A stretch of DNA of 64,000 bases from Streptomyces pyxinae (lineage in GTDB: Bacteria; Actinomycetota; Actinomycetes; Streptomycetales; Streptomycetaceae), in assembly GCF_024756275.1 (NCBI RefSeq), contig NZ_JANUGQ010000008.1:124001-188000 (forward strand). The letters are read 5' to 3'. A program made the position numbers and the translations under genes. Within the stretch, counting starts at the first letter, position 1. Each line of letters starts with the position of its first letter. The notes under the pieces were generated by a model. That model was not told the origin of the DNA. It saw nothing but the letters and a program-made list of their open reading frames with translations, and did not search any database. Shown here piece by piece: positions 34,737 through 43,426 of this stretch.

Positions 34737-35495
34737 GTGTCCGACCCGCAGCGCCCCCGCGCCTCCCTCCGTACCGCCGTGGTGTGGGACGTTCTCGAGG
34801 ACGCCCTCGACCGCAGGGCCAAGGCGACCGGCGAGGCCGGCCTGGACGTGCTGGACACCGGCGGCGGCAGCGGCAACTTCGCGGTGCCGGTCGCCCGGCT
34901 GGGCCACCGGGTCACCGTGGTGGACCCCAGTCCCAACGCGCTGTTCGCCCTGGAGCGCCGGGCCGCCGAGGCCGGGGTCGCGGACCGGGTGCGGGGCGTC
35001 CAGGGCGACATCCACGGGCTGTTCGACGTGGTGGAGCGCGGTGGCTTCGACGCGGTGCTCTGCCACGGTGTCCTGGAGTACGTGGACGACCCGGCCGAGG
35101 GGGTCGGCCATGTCGTCGAGGCGCTCCGCCCGGCCGGTGTGCTCAGCCTGCTGGCGGCCGGCCTCGGCGGTGCCGTGCTCGCCCGGGCGCTCGCCGGCCA
35201 CTTCACCGAGGCACGGCGCGCCCTGACCGACCCGGCGGGCCGCTGGGGCGAGGGCGACCCGGTGCCCCGCCGGTTCAGCGCCGAGCAGCTCACCGAGGCG
35301 GTGGAGGCGGCCGGTGTCACGGTGGGCGCCGTGCACGGGGTGCGGGTCTTCGCGGATCTGGTGCCGGGCGTGCTGGTGGACACCGAGCCGGACGCGCTGG
35401 ACGCACTCCTCCGGCTGGAGGCGGCCGCCGCCGAACTGCCCGCCTTCCGTTCGGTGGCCACCCAGCTGCATGTGCTGGGGGAGAAGCGCGGCTGA
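34737..35495 (+). CDS. SAM-dependent methyltransferase
   Basis: A 252-residue class I methyltransferase. Motif I (LDVLDTGGGSGNFAVPVA), motif II (VTVVDPSPNAL), the GDIHGLFD segment and the post-motif LCHGVLEYVDDP are clear. The closest general resemblance is to SmtA/CmoA-like tRNA or small-molecule methyltransferases, but the substrate cannot be told. GTG 34737 has AGGAG 9 nt upstream, and TAGGGT at 34693-34698 is a plausible -10. It lies 85 bp after the HEPN-like gene. Confidence 0.85.
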   Translation: MSDPQRPRASLRTAVVWDVLEDALDRRAKATGEAGLDVLDTGGGSGNFAVPVARLGHRVTVVDPSPNALFALERRAAEAGVADRVRGVQGDIHGLFDVVERGGFDAVLCHGVLEYVDDPAEGVGHVVEALRPAGVLSLLAAGLGGAVLARALAGHFTEARRALTDPAGRWGEGDPVPRRFSAEQLTEAVEAAGVTVGAVHGVRVFADLVPGVLVDTEPDALDALLRLEAAAAELPAFRSVATQLHVLGEKRG

Positions 35496-35783
35496 TCCGC
35501 CGGGGTTGTCAAGGGCCGCTCGGGACCGTCCTGATCAGGGACGCAGCGGCGGACGGAGTACATCGCGGGACCTCCGTTCCCGTCCGGGCCGCCGTATGAT
35601 CGAGGCACACCGATCCGGCATGACGGTTCGGCGGACGGGGAATCAACGCCTCACCGGCCGAACCGGCATCGCGGCCCCCTTCGGGACCAGGTGCGGAGGG
35701 CGGGTTTCACGGGGGCGATTCCCTGCCTATCCTGAAGGTGCCGCATACCGGTCGCCCCGGCGACCGACGACGAGGAGGACTCC

Positions 35784-36176
35784 GTGCCGCTCTCGGAGCA
35801 CGAGCAGCGAATGCTCGAGCAGATGGAGCGAGCGCTGTACGCCGAAGATCCCAAGTTCGCGACAGCGCTTGAGGGAAGCGGGCTGCGTAGGTACACCCGG
35901 CGACGGGTCTACCAGGCGGTCGTGGGCTTCCTGGTGGGCATCGCCCTCCTCATGGCCGGAATGGTCGCCCAGCAGATCTGGATCAGTGTGGTGGGGTTCC
36001 TCGTCATGCTCGGCTGCGCGGTTCTGGCGGTCACCGGATGGCGCAAGGCGCCCAAGCCGGGCGAGCAGCGGGCCGCCGACGGCGTGGCCGGCGGCCGTCA
36101 GGTGCGGCAGCGCCGGTCGATGATGGAGCGGATCGAGCAGCGCTGGCAGCGCCGCCAGGACGAACAGGGCCACTGA
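35784..36176 (+). CDS. DUF3040 small membrane protein
   Basis: A 130-residue actinobacteria-specific protein. The N-terminal MPLSEHEQRMLEQMERAL motif is the hallmark of DUF3040. Two hydrophobic segments follow (VYQAVVGFLVGIALLMAGM and WISVVGFLVMLGCAVLAV), then a basic C-terminus. In actinomycetes the gene sits next to the division cluster, suggesting an envelope or division role (inference). GTG 35784 has GAGGAGG upstream, and TATCCT at 35728-35733 may be its -10. The stop lies in a 55-62 bp imperfect tandem repeat. Confidence 0.88.
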   Translation: MPLSEHEQRMLEQMERALYAEDPKFATALEGSGLRRYTRRRVYQAVVGFLVGIALLMAGMVAQQIWISVVGFLVMLGCAVLAVTGWRKAPKPGEQRAADGVAGGRQVRQRRSMMERIEQRWQRRQDEQGH

Positions 36177-36981
36177 ACCCCGCGCCGCCCCGGGGCGCCG
36201 CCCTTGTCCGGTGCCCGCACCGCGCCGCTGAGCCCCGCGCCGCCTCCGGGCGCCCGCCGCCCGGTCCGTCCGGTGCCCGCACCGCGCCGCTGACCGCCGC
36301 CTCCGCACCTGCGGGCGTGCCTCCGTGTCCCGTCCCGGTCGGTCCTCCGGCTCCCCGCCACGAGCGGGGGGCCTTCGTCATGCCCGGCAACCCGGAGTGC
36401 CGCGAAGCCGTTCCCCGCGCAGGGGATGAGCCGGTCGTGCCCGGCACCCGGAGCACCGCCCGGGCGGCCCCGGTCGCCGGTGACGGGCTCCTCGGCCCTT
36501 CGCCCCGGCGCCACCGGTGCCTTCGCACACCGTCCCTGCCGGGAGCCGCACCGCCGGAGCGCTCCGGCTCCCGGTACGGCTCCGCCCAGGGGGTTGGCCC
36601 CGCCTTCCCCGCCCGGGGCGCCCCGGGAGAGGGGCACCCCGGGCCTGCCCCCCCGGCCGGGAAGACACCCGGCGTGTCCCCGCCCCCTCCGGCGCGGGGA
36701 CGCTCCCGACGCCGGTAGACACCGGTTGCCGTCCGTCCACGCGAGCCTTCACGGCCCCGGGGCCGGCCGGTCGCCGAGCGGGGACGAGCCCGCTCCCGGC
36801 CCCAGGGGCGGCTCTGCCACGAGCACCGACCGGACCGGACTGGTGGACGCGGCGCCCCCGGGTGGCCTCCACGGCCCCCGAGTCCCCGCCCGGGGGCGGG
36901 GGAGTGGCCGGGCGGCCTCCGTCATGGCGTCGCCCGGCCACTACGGGGCCCGGGGCCCCAGTCCCACTCCGGACCCGGGCC
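36177..36981. repeat. 800-bp gene-free stretch with a 26-bp direct repeat
   Basis: No gene is seen between the convergent DUF3040 and transglutaminase genes. GTCCGGTGCCCGCACCGCGC followed by CGCTGA is perfectly repeated at 36206-36231 and 36268-36293, within a tandem unit that begins at the DUF3040 stop. A 7-bp GC hairpin at 36884-36901 (CCCCGCC / GGCGGGG) may be a terminator. The remainder is GC-rich sequence without recognisable signals. Confidence 0.6.
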
Positions 36982-36987
36982 CCGGGC

Positions 36988-39408
36988 TCAGCCGCGCTGC
37001 CGGGAGGGGCGGCGGAGCAGGGCGGCCAGGCGGGCCTCGGCGCGGCGGCGGAGGGCGGCCCGGCGCTCGGCGGCGGCCGCCCGGCGCTCCGCGACCGCCC
37101 AGGCGACCCGGACGGCCGACCGCGGGGCCAGCAGGGCGCGCAGCCGGGCCGCCCGGCCGGCGGCCGACCGCAGCCCGGACCTGACCAGGGCGAGATCGTC
37201 GGCCAGTCCGGTGCCGGGGCGGGGGTGCGGGGCGTACAGCACCTGCTCCACCGCGCCCGCGATCCGGTGCATCGCCTCCGCCGGAGGCCCGGCCAGCCCG
37301 CCGAGCCGGACGATCCGCTCGGCCGTGCGGCGGGGCGTCAGCGAGTCGTCCGGCAGGATGCCGTGGTCCCAGGCGGTGTCGGTGGCCTCCTGCCAGCCGG
37401 CCAGCGTCCGGGCGGTGGCGTCCTCGGGGGTCCGGGTCCGTCCGCCCGAACCGAGCCGGCGGGCCCGGACCCGGGTCCGCCAGAGCAGCGGCAGCAGCGG
37501 GAGCAGCACCACCGCGACGGCGCCCAGCGCCACCGGAAGGACGGTGGTCAGCGGGGTGCCCGGGTCGGACGGGGGCGCCGCCACCTGCGGAGCCGCGCTC
37601 CCGCACTGGCCGAGGCGGCGCTCCTGGGCCGGGCAGGTCTCCCGTACCGAAGGAGCCGCCGAGGGCACGGCCGAGGGCTTGGCCGACGGGGCCGCCGGCT
37701 GGTCCGTACGGCCGGAAGGGGCCTCCGGCCGGGTGTACTCCGGGGCCGTACCGACCGTCGGGGTGGGCTCGAACCGGGTCCAGCCGGCGCCCTCGAAGTA
37801 CAGCTCGGGCCAGGCGTGGGCGTCCCGGATGCCGACCGACATGGTGCCGTTGGACTGCGGTGCCCCCGGGGTGAAGCCGACCGCCACCCGGGCCGGGATG
37901 CCCAGGGTGCGGGCCATCGCCGCCATGGTGAAGGAGAAGTGGACGCAGAAGCCCTCCTTCTGCTTCAGGAACCGGGAGATCGCCTCCGCCCCGGTGCCCG
38001 AGGAGACCTGGGTGTCGTAGCGGAAGCCGCCGTCGGTGGTGAACCAGTCCTGGAGCTTCACCGCCCGCTCGTAATCGTTGGCGGCGCCCCGGGTCACCGT
38101 CAGCGCGGTGCTCTTCACATCGGCCGGCAGCTCGTCGGGCACCTGGGTGTACTCCCGCCGCAGCGCCTCCGGCGGAGCCGGCGCCTTCACCAGCTGCTCC
38201 GCGGTCGGCCGCACCATCAGGCTGGTCACCGAGTACTGGGCGCCCCGGGTGTTCTGCTCCCGGTCGCCGACCAGCATCCGGCCGGCCGGCTCGAAGCGCC
38301 ACCGGCCGCCGATGTCCACCCCGGTGGCCGGGTAGGGGAGCGGCAGCCAGGTCTGCTCGTAGTTGCCGGCGGCGGAGACATTGGTGGTGATCTCCGTCGC
38401 GGGCGTCCGGCCGCCGAGCCCCTGGGGGGCGGGCAGCCGGCCCGGTACGTCCTCCAGGGCGCGCCGCGCGGTCTTCCAGGAGGAGCCGTCGAACTGGTCC
38501 AGCGCCACCAGCCGCAGATAGAGGCCCGAGGTGTCCTCCGCGTTGGTGCGGTAGCGGAGCACCTCCCGGTCCTGCGGCTGGTTCAGATTGTCCTGGAGCG
38601 ACACCAGCGGGTTGACCGCCGAGATGGTGCCGCCGCCGTCCCCGCCGCCACTGCCGCTCACTCCGCCGAGCAGCCCGCCGCCGAACGACGGCAGGGCGGC
38701 CGGCACCGCGACGGCGATGCCCAGCGCCACCGCGCCGATCCGGCGCCCGGTGCGCACCGGGGCCGGTGCCCCGCCGGACCACAGCGCGCCGCCGCGCCGC
38801 TCACCGGCCGGCGGCCCGCCGAAGACCCGGCCCCACTGGGCGAGCCGGTCCCGGCCCTCGGCCAGCAGAAGCAGCAGATAGCCGGCGGCCGCCAGCAGGA
38901 ACCAGAGCCAGCCGGACCCGCCCCCGGACAGCCCGGCCGCCACCGAGTACAGCGCGAGCAGCGGCAGCCCGGCCGGGGCCGCGCCCCGGAACGTCACCGC
39001 CATGGTGTCCACCACCAGGCCGACGATCATCACCCCGCCGACCAGCAGCAGCCGGATGCCGTCGGTCGCCGGGGCAGGTATCGCGTACCGCCCGACATCC
39101 TCGGCGCCGGCCGTCAGCAGGGCGGCGAACCGCTCGAACGCCTCGGGCCCCGGGAGCACCCACAGCAGCGCCTGCTCCCGGGCGAAGACGAAGGTGAGCG
39201 ACAGCAGACCCGCCAGGAGCTGGGCCGCCACGGTGAGCGACCGGGCCAGCGGCACCCGCCGGGTCAGCGCGCCCGCCAGGCTCTGCACCCCGAGCAGCAG
39301 CCCGGCCTGGAGGATCCAGCTCGCCGGGTCGACCAGGGGCACCAGCGCGCCGGAGGCCAGCAGGGTGGCCGCGAAGGCACAGAGCGCCAGCCGTCCGCGT
39401 CCGCTCAT
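36988..39408 (-). CDS. TgpA-type membrane transglutaminase-like protein
   Basis: An 806-residue protein. About six N-terminal membrane helices (DUF3488/TgpA_N, residues 1-240) are followed by an extracytoplasmic transglutaminase-like domain. Its catalytic Cys is in KQKEGFCVHFSF and its His in RDAHAWPELYF; the third residue is Glu (TRFEPTP) where Asp is common. One more helix (LPVALGAVAVVLLPLLPLLW) and a cytoplasmic DUF4129-like region end the protein. Relatives are periplasmic proteases or transglutaminases. Its ATG overlaps the DUF58 stop (ATGA), forming the moxR-DUF58-tgpA operon. Confidence 0.88.
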   Translation of the reverse strand: MSGRGRLALCAFAATLLASGALVPLVDPASWILQAGLLLGVQSLAGALTRRVPLARSLTVAAQLLAGLLSLTFVFAREQALLWVLPGPEAFERFAALLTAGAEDVGRYAIPAPATDGIRLLLVGGVMIVGLVVDTMAVTFRGAAPAGLPLLALYSVAAGLSGGGSGWLWFLLAAAGYLLLLLAEGRDRLAQWGRVFGGPPAGERRGGALWSGGAPAPVRTGRRIGAVALGIAVAVPAALPSFGGGLLGGVSGSGGGDGGGTISAVNPLVSLQDNLNQPQDREVLRYRTNAEDTSGLYLRLVALDQFDGSSWKTARRALEDVPGRLPAPQGLGGRTPATEITTNVSAAGNYEQTWLPLPYPATGVDIGGRWRFEPAGRMLVGDREQNTRGAQYSVTSLMVRPTAEQLVKAPAPPEALRREYTQVPDELPADVKSTALTVTRGAANDYERAVKLQDWFTTDGGFRYDTQVSSGTGAEAISRFLKQKEGFCVHFSFTMAAMARTLGIPARVAVGFTPGAPQSNGTMSVGIRDAHAWPELYFEGAGWTRFEPTPTVGTAPEYTRPEAPSGRTDQPAAPSAKPSAVPSAAPSVRETCPAQERRLGQCGSAAPQVAAPPSDPGTPLTTVLPVALGAVAVVLLPLLPLLWRTRVRARRLGSGGRTRTPEDATARTLAGWQEATDTAWDHGILPDDSLTPRRTAERIVRLGGLAGPPAEAMHRIAGAVEQVLYAPHPRPGTGLADDLALVRSGLRSAAGRAARLRALLAPRSAVRVAWAVAERRAAAAERRAALRRRAEARLAALLRRPSRQRG

Positions 39409-40943
39409 GACCGCCTCCGGTACGCCTCGGCGAAACCGCCGCCCCGGCCGCCGGCCGCGCTGTCGTCGTAGGCCCCGCCGTGGTGGCCCCCGGCCACGCG
39501 GTCCTCGTACCCGCCGGCCACCCGGTCGTCGTACCCCCCGGCCACCCGGCCGGCGCCGGCCGCCGGGGCGGCGACGCCCGGGCCGGCCAGGCTCCGCCAC
39601 AGCTCGCCCAGCGAGGTGCCGGGTGCCACGGCCAGCGCCGTCCACCCCGCCTCCCGCAACCGCCGCACCCGGTCCTCCACCGCTCCGGTCACCGTGCCTC
39701 CGGTCAGCCAGGCCCCGCTGTCCACCACGAACGCCACCGCACCGGCGCTGCGCTGCCGCATCCGCGCCGCCATCGCCGCCTGTTCCTCGTCCAGATCGCC
39801 CACGAAGGCGACCAGCAGTCCGTCCGCGCTGCCGCCCAGCGCCTCGTACGCCCGGGAGAGCCCGGCGCCGCCGGAGTGGCCGACCACCGCCAGGGCGTCC
39901 AGCAGCAGCCCGGCGGCGTCCGCCGCGTCCTGGGTCGTCCCGGCGAAGCCGTCCGCGCCGGTGCCGGCCGGGACGGGCCCGGCGTCGGTCAGCAACCGCA
40001 CCGCGAACCCGCGCTCCAGCATGTGGGTCAGCACCGAGGCGGCACCCGAGACCGCCCACTCGAAGGCCGATTCGGGCCCGGCGCCCTGGTAGGCCGTCTC
40101 CCGGGTGTCCAGCAGCACCGTGCACCTGGCCCGCTGCGGCTGCTCCTCGCGGCGCACCATCAGCTCACCGCGGCGGGCGGTGGACCGCCAGTGCACCCGG
40201 CGCAGGTCGTCGCCGGTCCGGTAGCCGCGCGGGATCACGTCGTCCTCGCCGGCCAGCGCCAGCGTGGACTGCCGTCCGTCGCCGTACCCGGAGGAGTCGC
40301 CGGCCAGCCGCACCGGCGGCAGCGGCTCGGTCCTGGGCACCACCGTGAGGGTGTCGTACACGCCGAACGAACGGGTCAGCTCGCACATCCCGAACGGATC
40401 GCTCAGCCGCAGCTGCAGCGGTCCCAGGGCGAAGCGTCCGCGCAGGTCGGAGCGGACCCGGTAGGACACCTCGCGCCGCCCGCCCGCCTCCACCCGGTCC
40501 AGGACGAAGCGGGGCCGGGGCCCCAGCACGTACGGCACCTGGTCCTGGAGCAGCAGCAGTCCGGTCGGCAGCCGCGAGACATTGTCCATCCGCAGCAGCA
40601 CCCGGGTCTCGGAGCCGGACGGCACCCGGCGCGGCTCCAGCCCCCGGGTCCCGGCCACCCGGTGCCGGGTGCGCAGCAGCACCAGCGCGCAGACCAGCGG
40701 CAGCGCGGCCAGCAGCAGGCCGACCCGCAGCAGGTCCGGCTGGCCCAGCACATAGGCGCAGGCACCCGCGGCGATCCCGGCCGCCAGAAAGGAGCGGCCA
40801 CGGGTGGTGAGCCCGCCCAGCGCCGCCCGCACCCCGCCCCGCTCGGCGCGCTCCGGCGCTCCGGCCCGCGCGTCGTCGTCCGGGCCGGCCGGCTCCCCGC
40901 CCCGCGCGCCGGCGTCCGGGCCGGCCGGCTCCCCGGCCGCCAT
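39405..40943 (-). CDS. DUF58 domain protein
   Basis: A 512-residue protein. Two membrane helices near the N-terminus (about 40-90, including FLAAGIAAGACAYVLG) precede the DUF58 region with RSTARRGELMVRREEQP, followed by a vWA-like fold (CTVLLDTRETA). The C-terminus carries GYDDRVAGGYEDRVAGG repeats. In known operons DUF58 proteins work with MoxR AAA ATPases. The start overlaps the moxR stop as TGATG (ATG 40943, or GTG 40946), and the stop overlaps the tgpA start, so the three are translationally coupled. Confidence 0.87.
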   Translation of the reverse strand: MAAGEPAGPDAGARGGEPAGPDDDARAGAPERAERGGVRAALGGLTTRGRSFLAAGIAAGACAYVLGQPDLLRVGLLLAALPLVCALVLLRTRHRVAGTRGLEPRRVPSGSETRVLLRMDNVSRLPTGLLLLQDQVPYVLGPRPRFVLDRVEAGGRREVSYRVRSDLRGRFALGPLQLRLSDPFGMCELTRSFGVYDTLTVVPRTEPLPPVRLAGDSSGYGDGRQSTLALAGEDDVIPRGYRTGDDLRRVHWRSTARRGELMVRREEQPQRARCTVLLDTRETAYQGAGPESAFEWAVSGAASVLTHMLERGFAVRLLTDAGPVPAGTGADGFAGTTQDAADAAGLLLDALAVVGHSGGAGLSRAYEALGGSADGLLVAFVGDLDEEQAAMAARMRQRSAGAVAFVVDSGAWLTGGTVTGAVEDRVRRLREAGWTALAVAPGTSLGELWRSLAGPGVAAPAAGAGRVAGGYDDRVAGGYEDRVAGGHHGGAYDDSAAGGRGGGFAEAYRRRS

Positions 40944-41959
40944 CACAGCCGCCGCAGGCCGGGCTGCTGCCGGTAGAGCGGACCGGCGGGCGGCGTGACC
41001 CCGGGCAGCGGCGTCCGCCGGACGATCTCCCGCACCACCTGCTCCGGGGTGCGGCGGTCCATCTGGGCCTGCGCGGTCGGCAGCAGCCGGTGCGCCAGCA
41101 CGGCGACGGCCAGTTCCTGCACATCGTCCGGCAGGGCGTGGTCCCGGCCGGCCAGCGCGGCGGACGCCTTGGCGGCCCGCAGCAGATGCAGCGTGGCACG
41201 CGGCGAGGCGCCGAGCCGCAGATCCGGGTGGTCGCGGGTGGCGGCCACCAGATCCACCGCGTACCGCCGGACCCCCTCCGCGACATGGACGGAGCGGACC
41301 GCGTCGATCAGCTTCACGATGTCCTGCGCGTGCGCCACCGGCCGGAGCAGGTCCAGCGGCGAATCGGCGCCGTGCACGTCCAGCATCCGCAGCTCGGCCT
41401 GGGGGCTCGGATAGCCGATCGACACCCGGGCCATGAAGCGGTCGCGCTGCGCCTCGGGCAGCGGATAGGTGCCCTCCATCTCGACCGGGTTCTGGGTGGC
41501 CACCACCATGAACGGCTCGGGCAGTTCGTACGACTGCCCGTCGATGGTGACCTGCCGCTCCTCCATCGACTCCAGCAGCGCCGACTGGGTCTTGGGCGAG
41601 GCGCGGTTGATCTCGTCGCCGATCACGATCTGCGCGAAGATCGCCCCCGGCTTGAACTCGAAGTCGCGCCGCTGCTGGTCGTAGATCGACACCCCGGTGA
41701 TGTCGGACGGCAGCAGATCGGGCGTGAACTGGATGCGCCGCACGGAGCAGTCGATGGACCGCGCGAGCGTCTTGGCCAGCATGGTCTTGCCCACGCCGGG
41801 GACATCCTCGATCAGCAGATGTCCCTCCGCGAGCAGTACGGTCAGCGAAAGCCGTACGACCTCGGGCTTGCCCTCGATCACTCCCTCCACCGACGCGCGG
41901 ACTCGCTCCGCGGTGGCGGTCAGATCCGTGAGGCTCGCTCGATCGTCATAGGTCGTCAC
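40943..41959 (-). CDS. MoxR-family AAA+ ATPase
   Basis: A 338-residue MoxR ATPase, a chaperone-like protein thought to mature metal- or vWA-domain partners. Walker A is in IEDVPGVGKTMLAKT, Walker B in VIGDEINRASPKTQ, and the sensor and arginine-finger region in PFMVVATQNPVEMEGTYPLPEAQRDRF (pieces ATQNPVEMEGTYPLPEAQ). GTG 41959 (VTTYDDRAS) is chosen because GAGGAGGG lies 6 nt upstream; the frame extends to 42229 without support. First gene of the moxR-DUF58-tgpA operon. Confidence 0.93.
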   Translation of the reverse strand: MTTYDDRASLTDLTATAERVRASVEGVIEGKPEVVRLSLTVLLAEGHLLIEDVPGVGKTMLAKTLARSIDCSVRRIQFTPDLLPSDITGVSIYDQQRRDFEFKPGAIFAQIVIGDEINRASPKTQSALLESMEERQVTIDGQSYELPEPFMVVATQNPVEMEGTYPLPEAQRDRFMARVSIGYPSPQAELRMLDVHGADSPLDLLRPVAHAQDIVKLIDAVRSVHVAEGVRRYAVDLVAATRDHPDLRLGASPRATLHLLRAAKASAALAGRDHALPDDVQELAVAVLAHRLLPTAQAQMDRRTPEQVVREIVRRTPLPGVTPPAGPLYRQQPGLRRL

Positions 41960-42220
41960 CCGGCCCTCCTCGGCCCGTTCCTGGGCCGGCGCGTGTACGG
42001 AACGCCGGGCCCACCCGTGAAACACGGGCACCCGCCCCGGTATGTCCGGCGGCGGTGCCACCCCCGCATTCTCGTCGTCGCGGGAGCGCCGTGTCACTCG
42101 CCTGTGGACAACCCGGTGCGAACCGCGGGGTTCTGATGATTTTCGTACGACTTTTATGCCAGCTTCCACTGGCTTACGCGGACTTCCACCGGCTTCCGCC
42201 GGTTCCCGGCAGTCTGTGAC

Positions 42221-42260
42221 GGCTTTCACCGGCTTTCACCGGCTTTCACCGGCTTTCACC
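42221..42260. repeat. Four tandem 10-bp repeats upstream of moxR
   Basis: GGCTTTCACC is repeated four times without error, with degenerate copies from about 42160. One unit per helical turn puts short A/T tracts in phase, which may curve the DNA. It lies 260 bp upstream of the moxR start in a 525-bp spacer (41960-42485) that otherwise holds only the terminator at 42431. Confidence 0.85.
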
Positions 42261-42430
42261 GGCCACCGACGGTCGCCGTCACGGCGACCCGCCGTCCCAC
42301 ACGTCTGCGTCCACGTCTCGCGAGCGCCCGCGACTCGATACGTCTCGCGCGGCTGGATCCACCGGCTCGATCCGCCGAACCGATCCCCTGCCCGCCGGCC
42401 GGCCGGCCGCCCGGCGGGCGGCAACGGCGC

Positions 42431-42462
42431 CGGGCCCGTCCCGGTCGAGCGGGACGGGCCCG
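42431..42462 (-). terminator. Terminator of the carbonic anhydrase gene
   Basis: A perfect 13-bp stem (42431-42443 / 42450-42462) with a 6-nt loop, 23 bp after the carbonic anhydrase stop. Confidence 0.8.
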
Positions 42463-42485
42463 GGGGCCGGCCGGGGCCGGGTGGC

Positions 42486-43028
42486 TCAGGCGGTGGGAGT
42501 GATCTCCCGCAGCAGACCCGTCCGCACGTCGAAGACGAAGCCGCGCACATCGTCGGTGTGCAGCAGGAACGGCGAGGTGCGCACCCGCTGCATCGACTGG
42601 CGCACGTCCTGGTCCACGTCCCGGAACGCCTCCACCGCCCAGGCCGGCCGCTGGCCGACCTCCTCCTCGATCTCGTGCCGGAAGTCCTCGGTGAGCGCCT
42701 CCAGACCGCAGCCGGTGTGGTGCACCAGCACCACGCTGCGGGTGCCCAGCGCCCGCTGGCTGATGGTCAGCGAGCGGATCACGTCGTCGGTCACCACCCC
42801 GCCGGCGTTGCGGATGGTGTGGCAGTCGCCCAGGTTGAGGCCGAGCGCGGCGTGCAGGTCCAGGCGGGCGTCCATGCAGGCCACCACGGCCACATGGAGC
42901 ACCGGGCGGGCGTCCATGCCGGGGTCCGTGAAGGCGGCGGCGTAGTGTTCGTTGGCCGAGACCAGACGGTCGGTGACCGTCTTCCCCTCAGTTATGGTGC
43001 CGGTCGTGTGGTCCGCGGAAGTCGACAT
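42486..43028 (-). CDS. Beta-carbonic anhydrase
   Basis: A 180-residue beta-class carbonic anhydrase catalysing CO2/bicarbonate interconversion. Zn ligands Cys51 (ACMDAR, with the Asp53-Arg55 dyad), His104 and Cys107 (HHTGC) are in place. The start is chosen at ATG 43028 (MSTSADH) because TAACGT lies 7 nt upstream and no ribosome binding site precedes it, indicating a leaderless gene; ATG 43034 would sit only one base from the -10 box. It diverges from rsmH, occupying the place upstream of the dcw cluster where many bacteria have mraZ. Confidence 0.93.
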   Translation of the reverse strand: MSTSADHTTGTITEGKTVTDRLVSANEHYAAAFTDPGMDARPVLHVAVVACMDARLDLHAALGLNLGDCHTIRNAGGVVTDDVIRSLTISQRALGTRSVVLVHHTGCGLEALTEDFRHEIEEEVGQRPAWAVEAFRDVDQDVRQSMQRVRTSPFLLHTDDVRGFVFDVRTGLLREITPTA

Positions 43029-43035
43029 ACCCATG

Positions 43036-43041
43036 ACGTTA
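43036..43041 (-). promoter_or_regulatory. -10 box for leaderless carbonic anhydrase
   Basis: TAACGT (minus strand) lies 7 nt before ATG 43028. Confidence 0.6.
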
Positions 43042-43213
43042 GTGGCCGGAACGCCCCGGCGCTCGCACCCAGAGCAGGTAAAGGGCGGACAAAGAGCGTC
43101 AATGAGCCTCGTTGTGAGGTAGCCCACAGGCCCGCGCCGGGCGCCCCCGATCAGGTGATATGCGGCTTTTGTTGGCCCCGCGCGGCCGCCCGGGCGACGC
43201 GCTGCCCGGTTGA

Positions 43214-43241
43214 TTGACCGGGCGGGACGGTGGACTAAAGT
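43214..43241 (+). promoter_or_regulatory. Promoter of the dcw cluster
   Basis: TTGACC (43214-43219) and TAAAGT (43236-43241) are separated by 16 bp, the best sigma-70-type promoter in the window. Predicted +1 is near 43248, giving an untranslated leader of about 180 nt before rsmH. The leader holds two copies of GGTACGTACGGC (43299-43310, 43393-43404). Confidence 0.7.
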
Positions 43242-43426
43242 GGCGCGAAGTTCACGGAGACATTGAGCGTTTTCCGCTGTTTCCCCCGCGTGTGCGGCGG
43301 TACGTACGGCTCGGCCTCCTCCCGCTCGCCGGCCGCCGACGCCTTCACCGGCGCCGGTGGGCCTCCCCTTCCCGAGCGGGTGGGGACCCGGTGGTACGTA
43401 CGGCCGCGCCGGATCTGAGAGGGCGC

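Noticed and set aside
36517..39471. 984-codon plus-strand open frame opposite the transglutaminase gene
   Set aside because: Repetitive Arg/Pro/Gly/Gln translation without domains; the opposite strand encodes a clear TgpA family protein.
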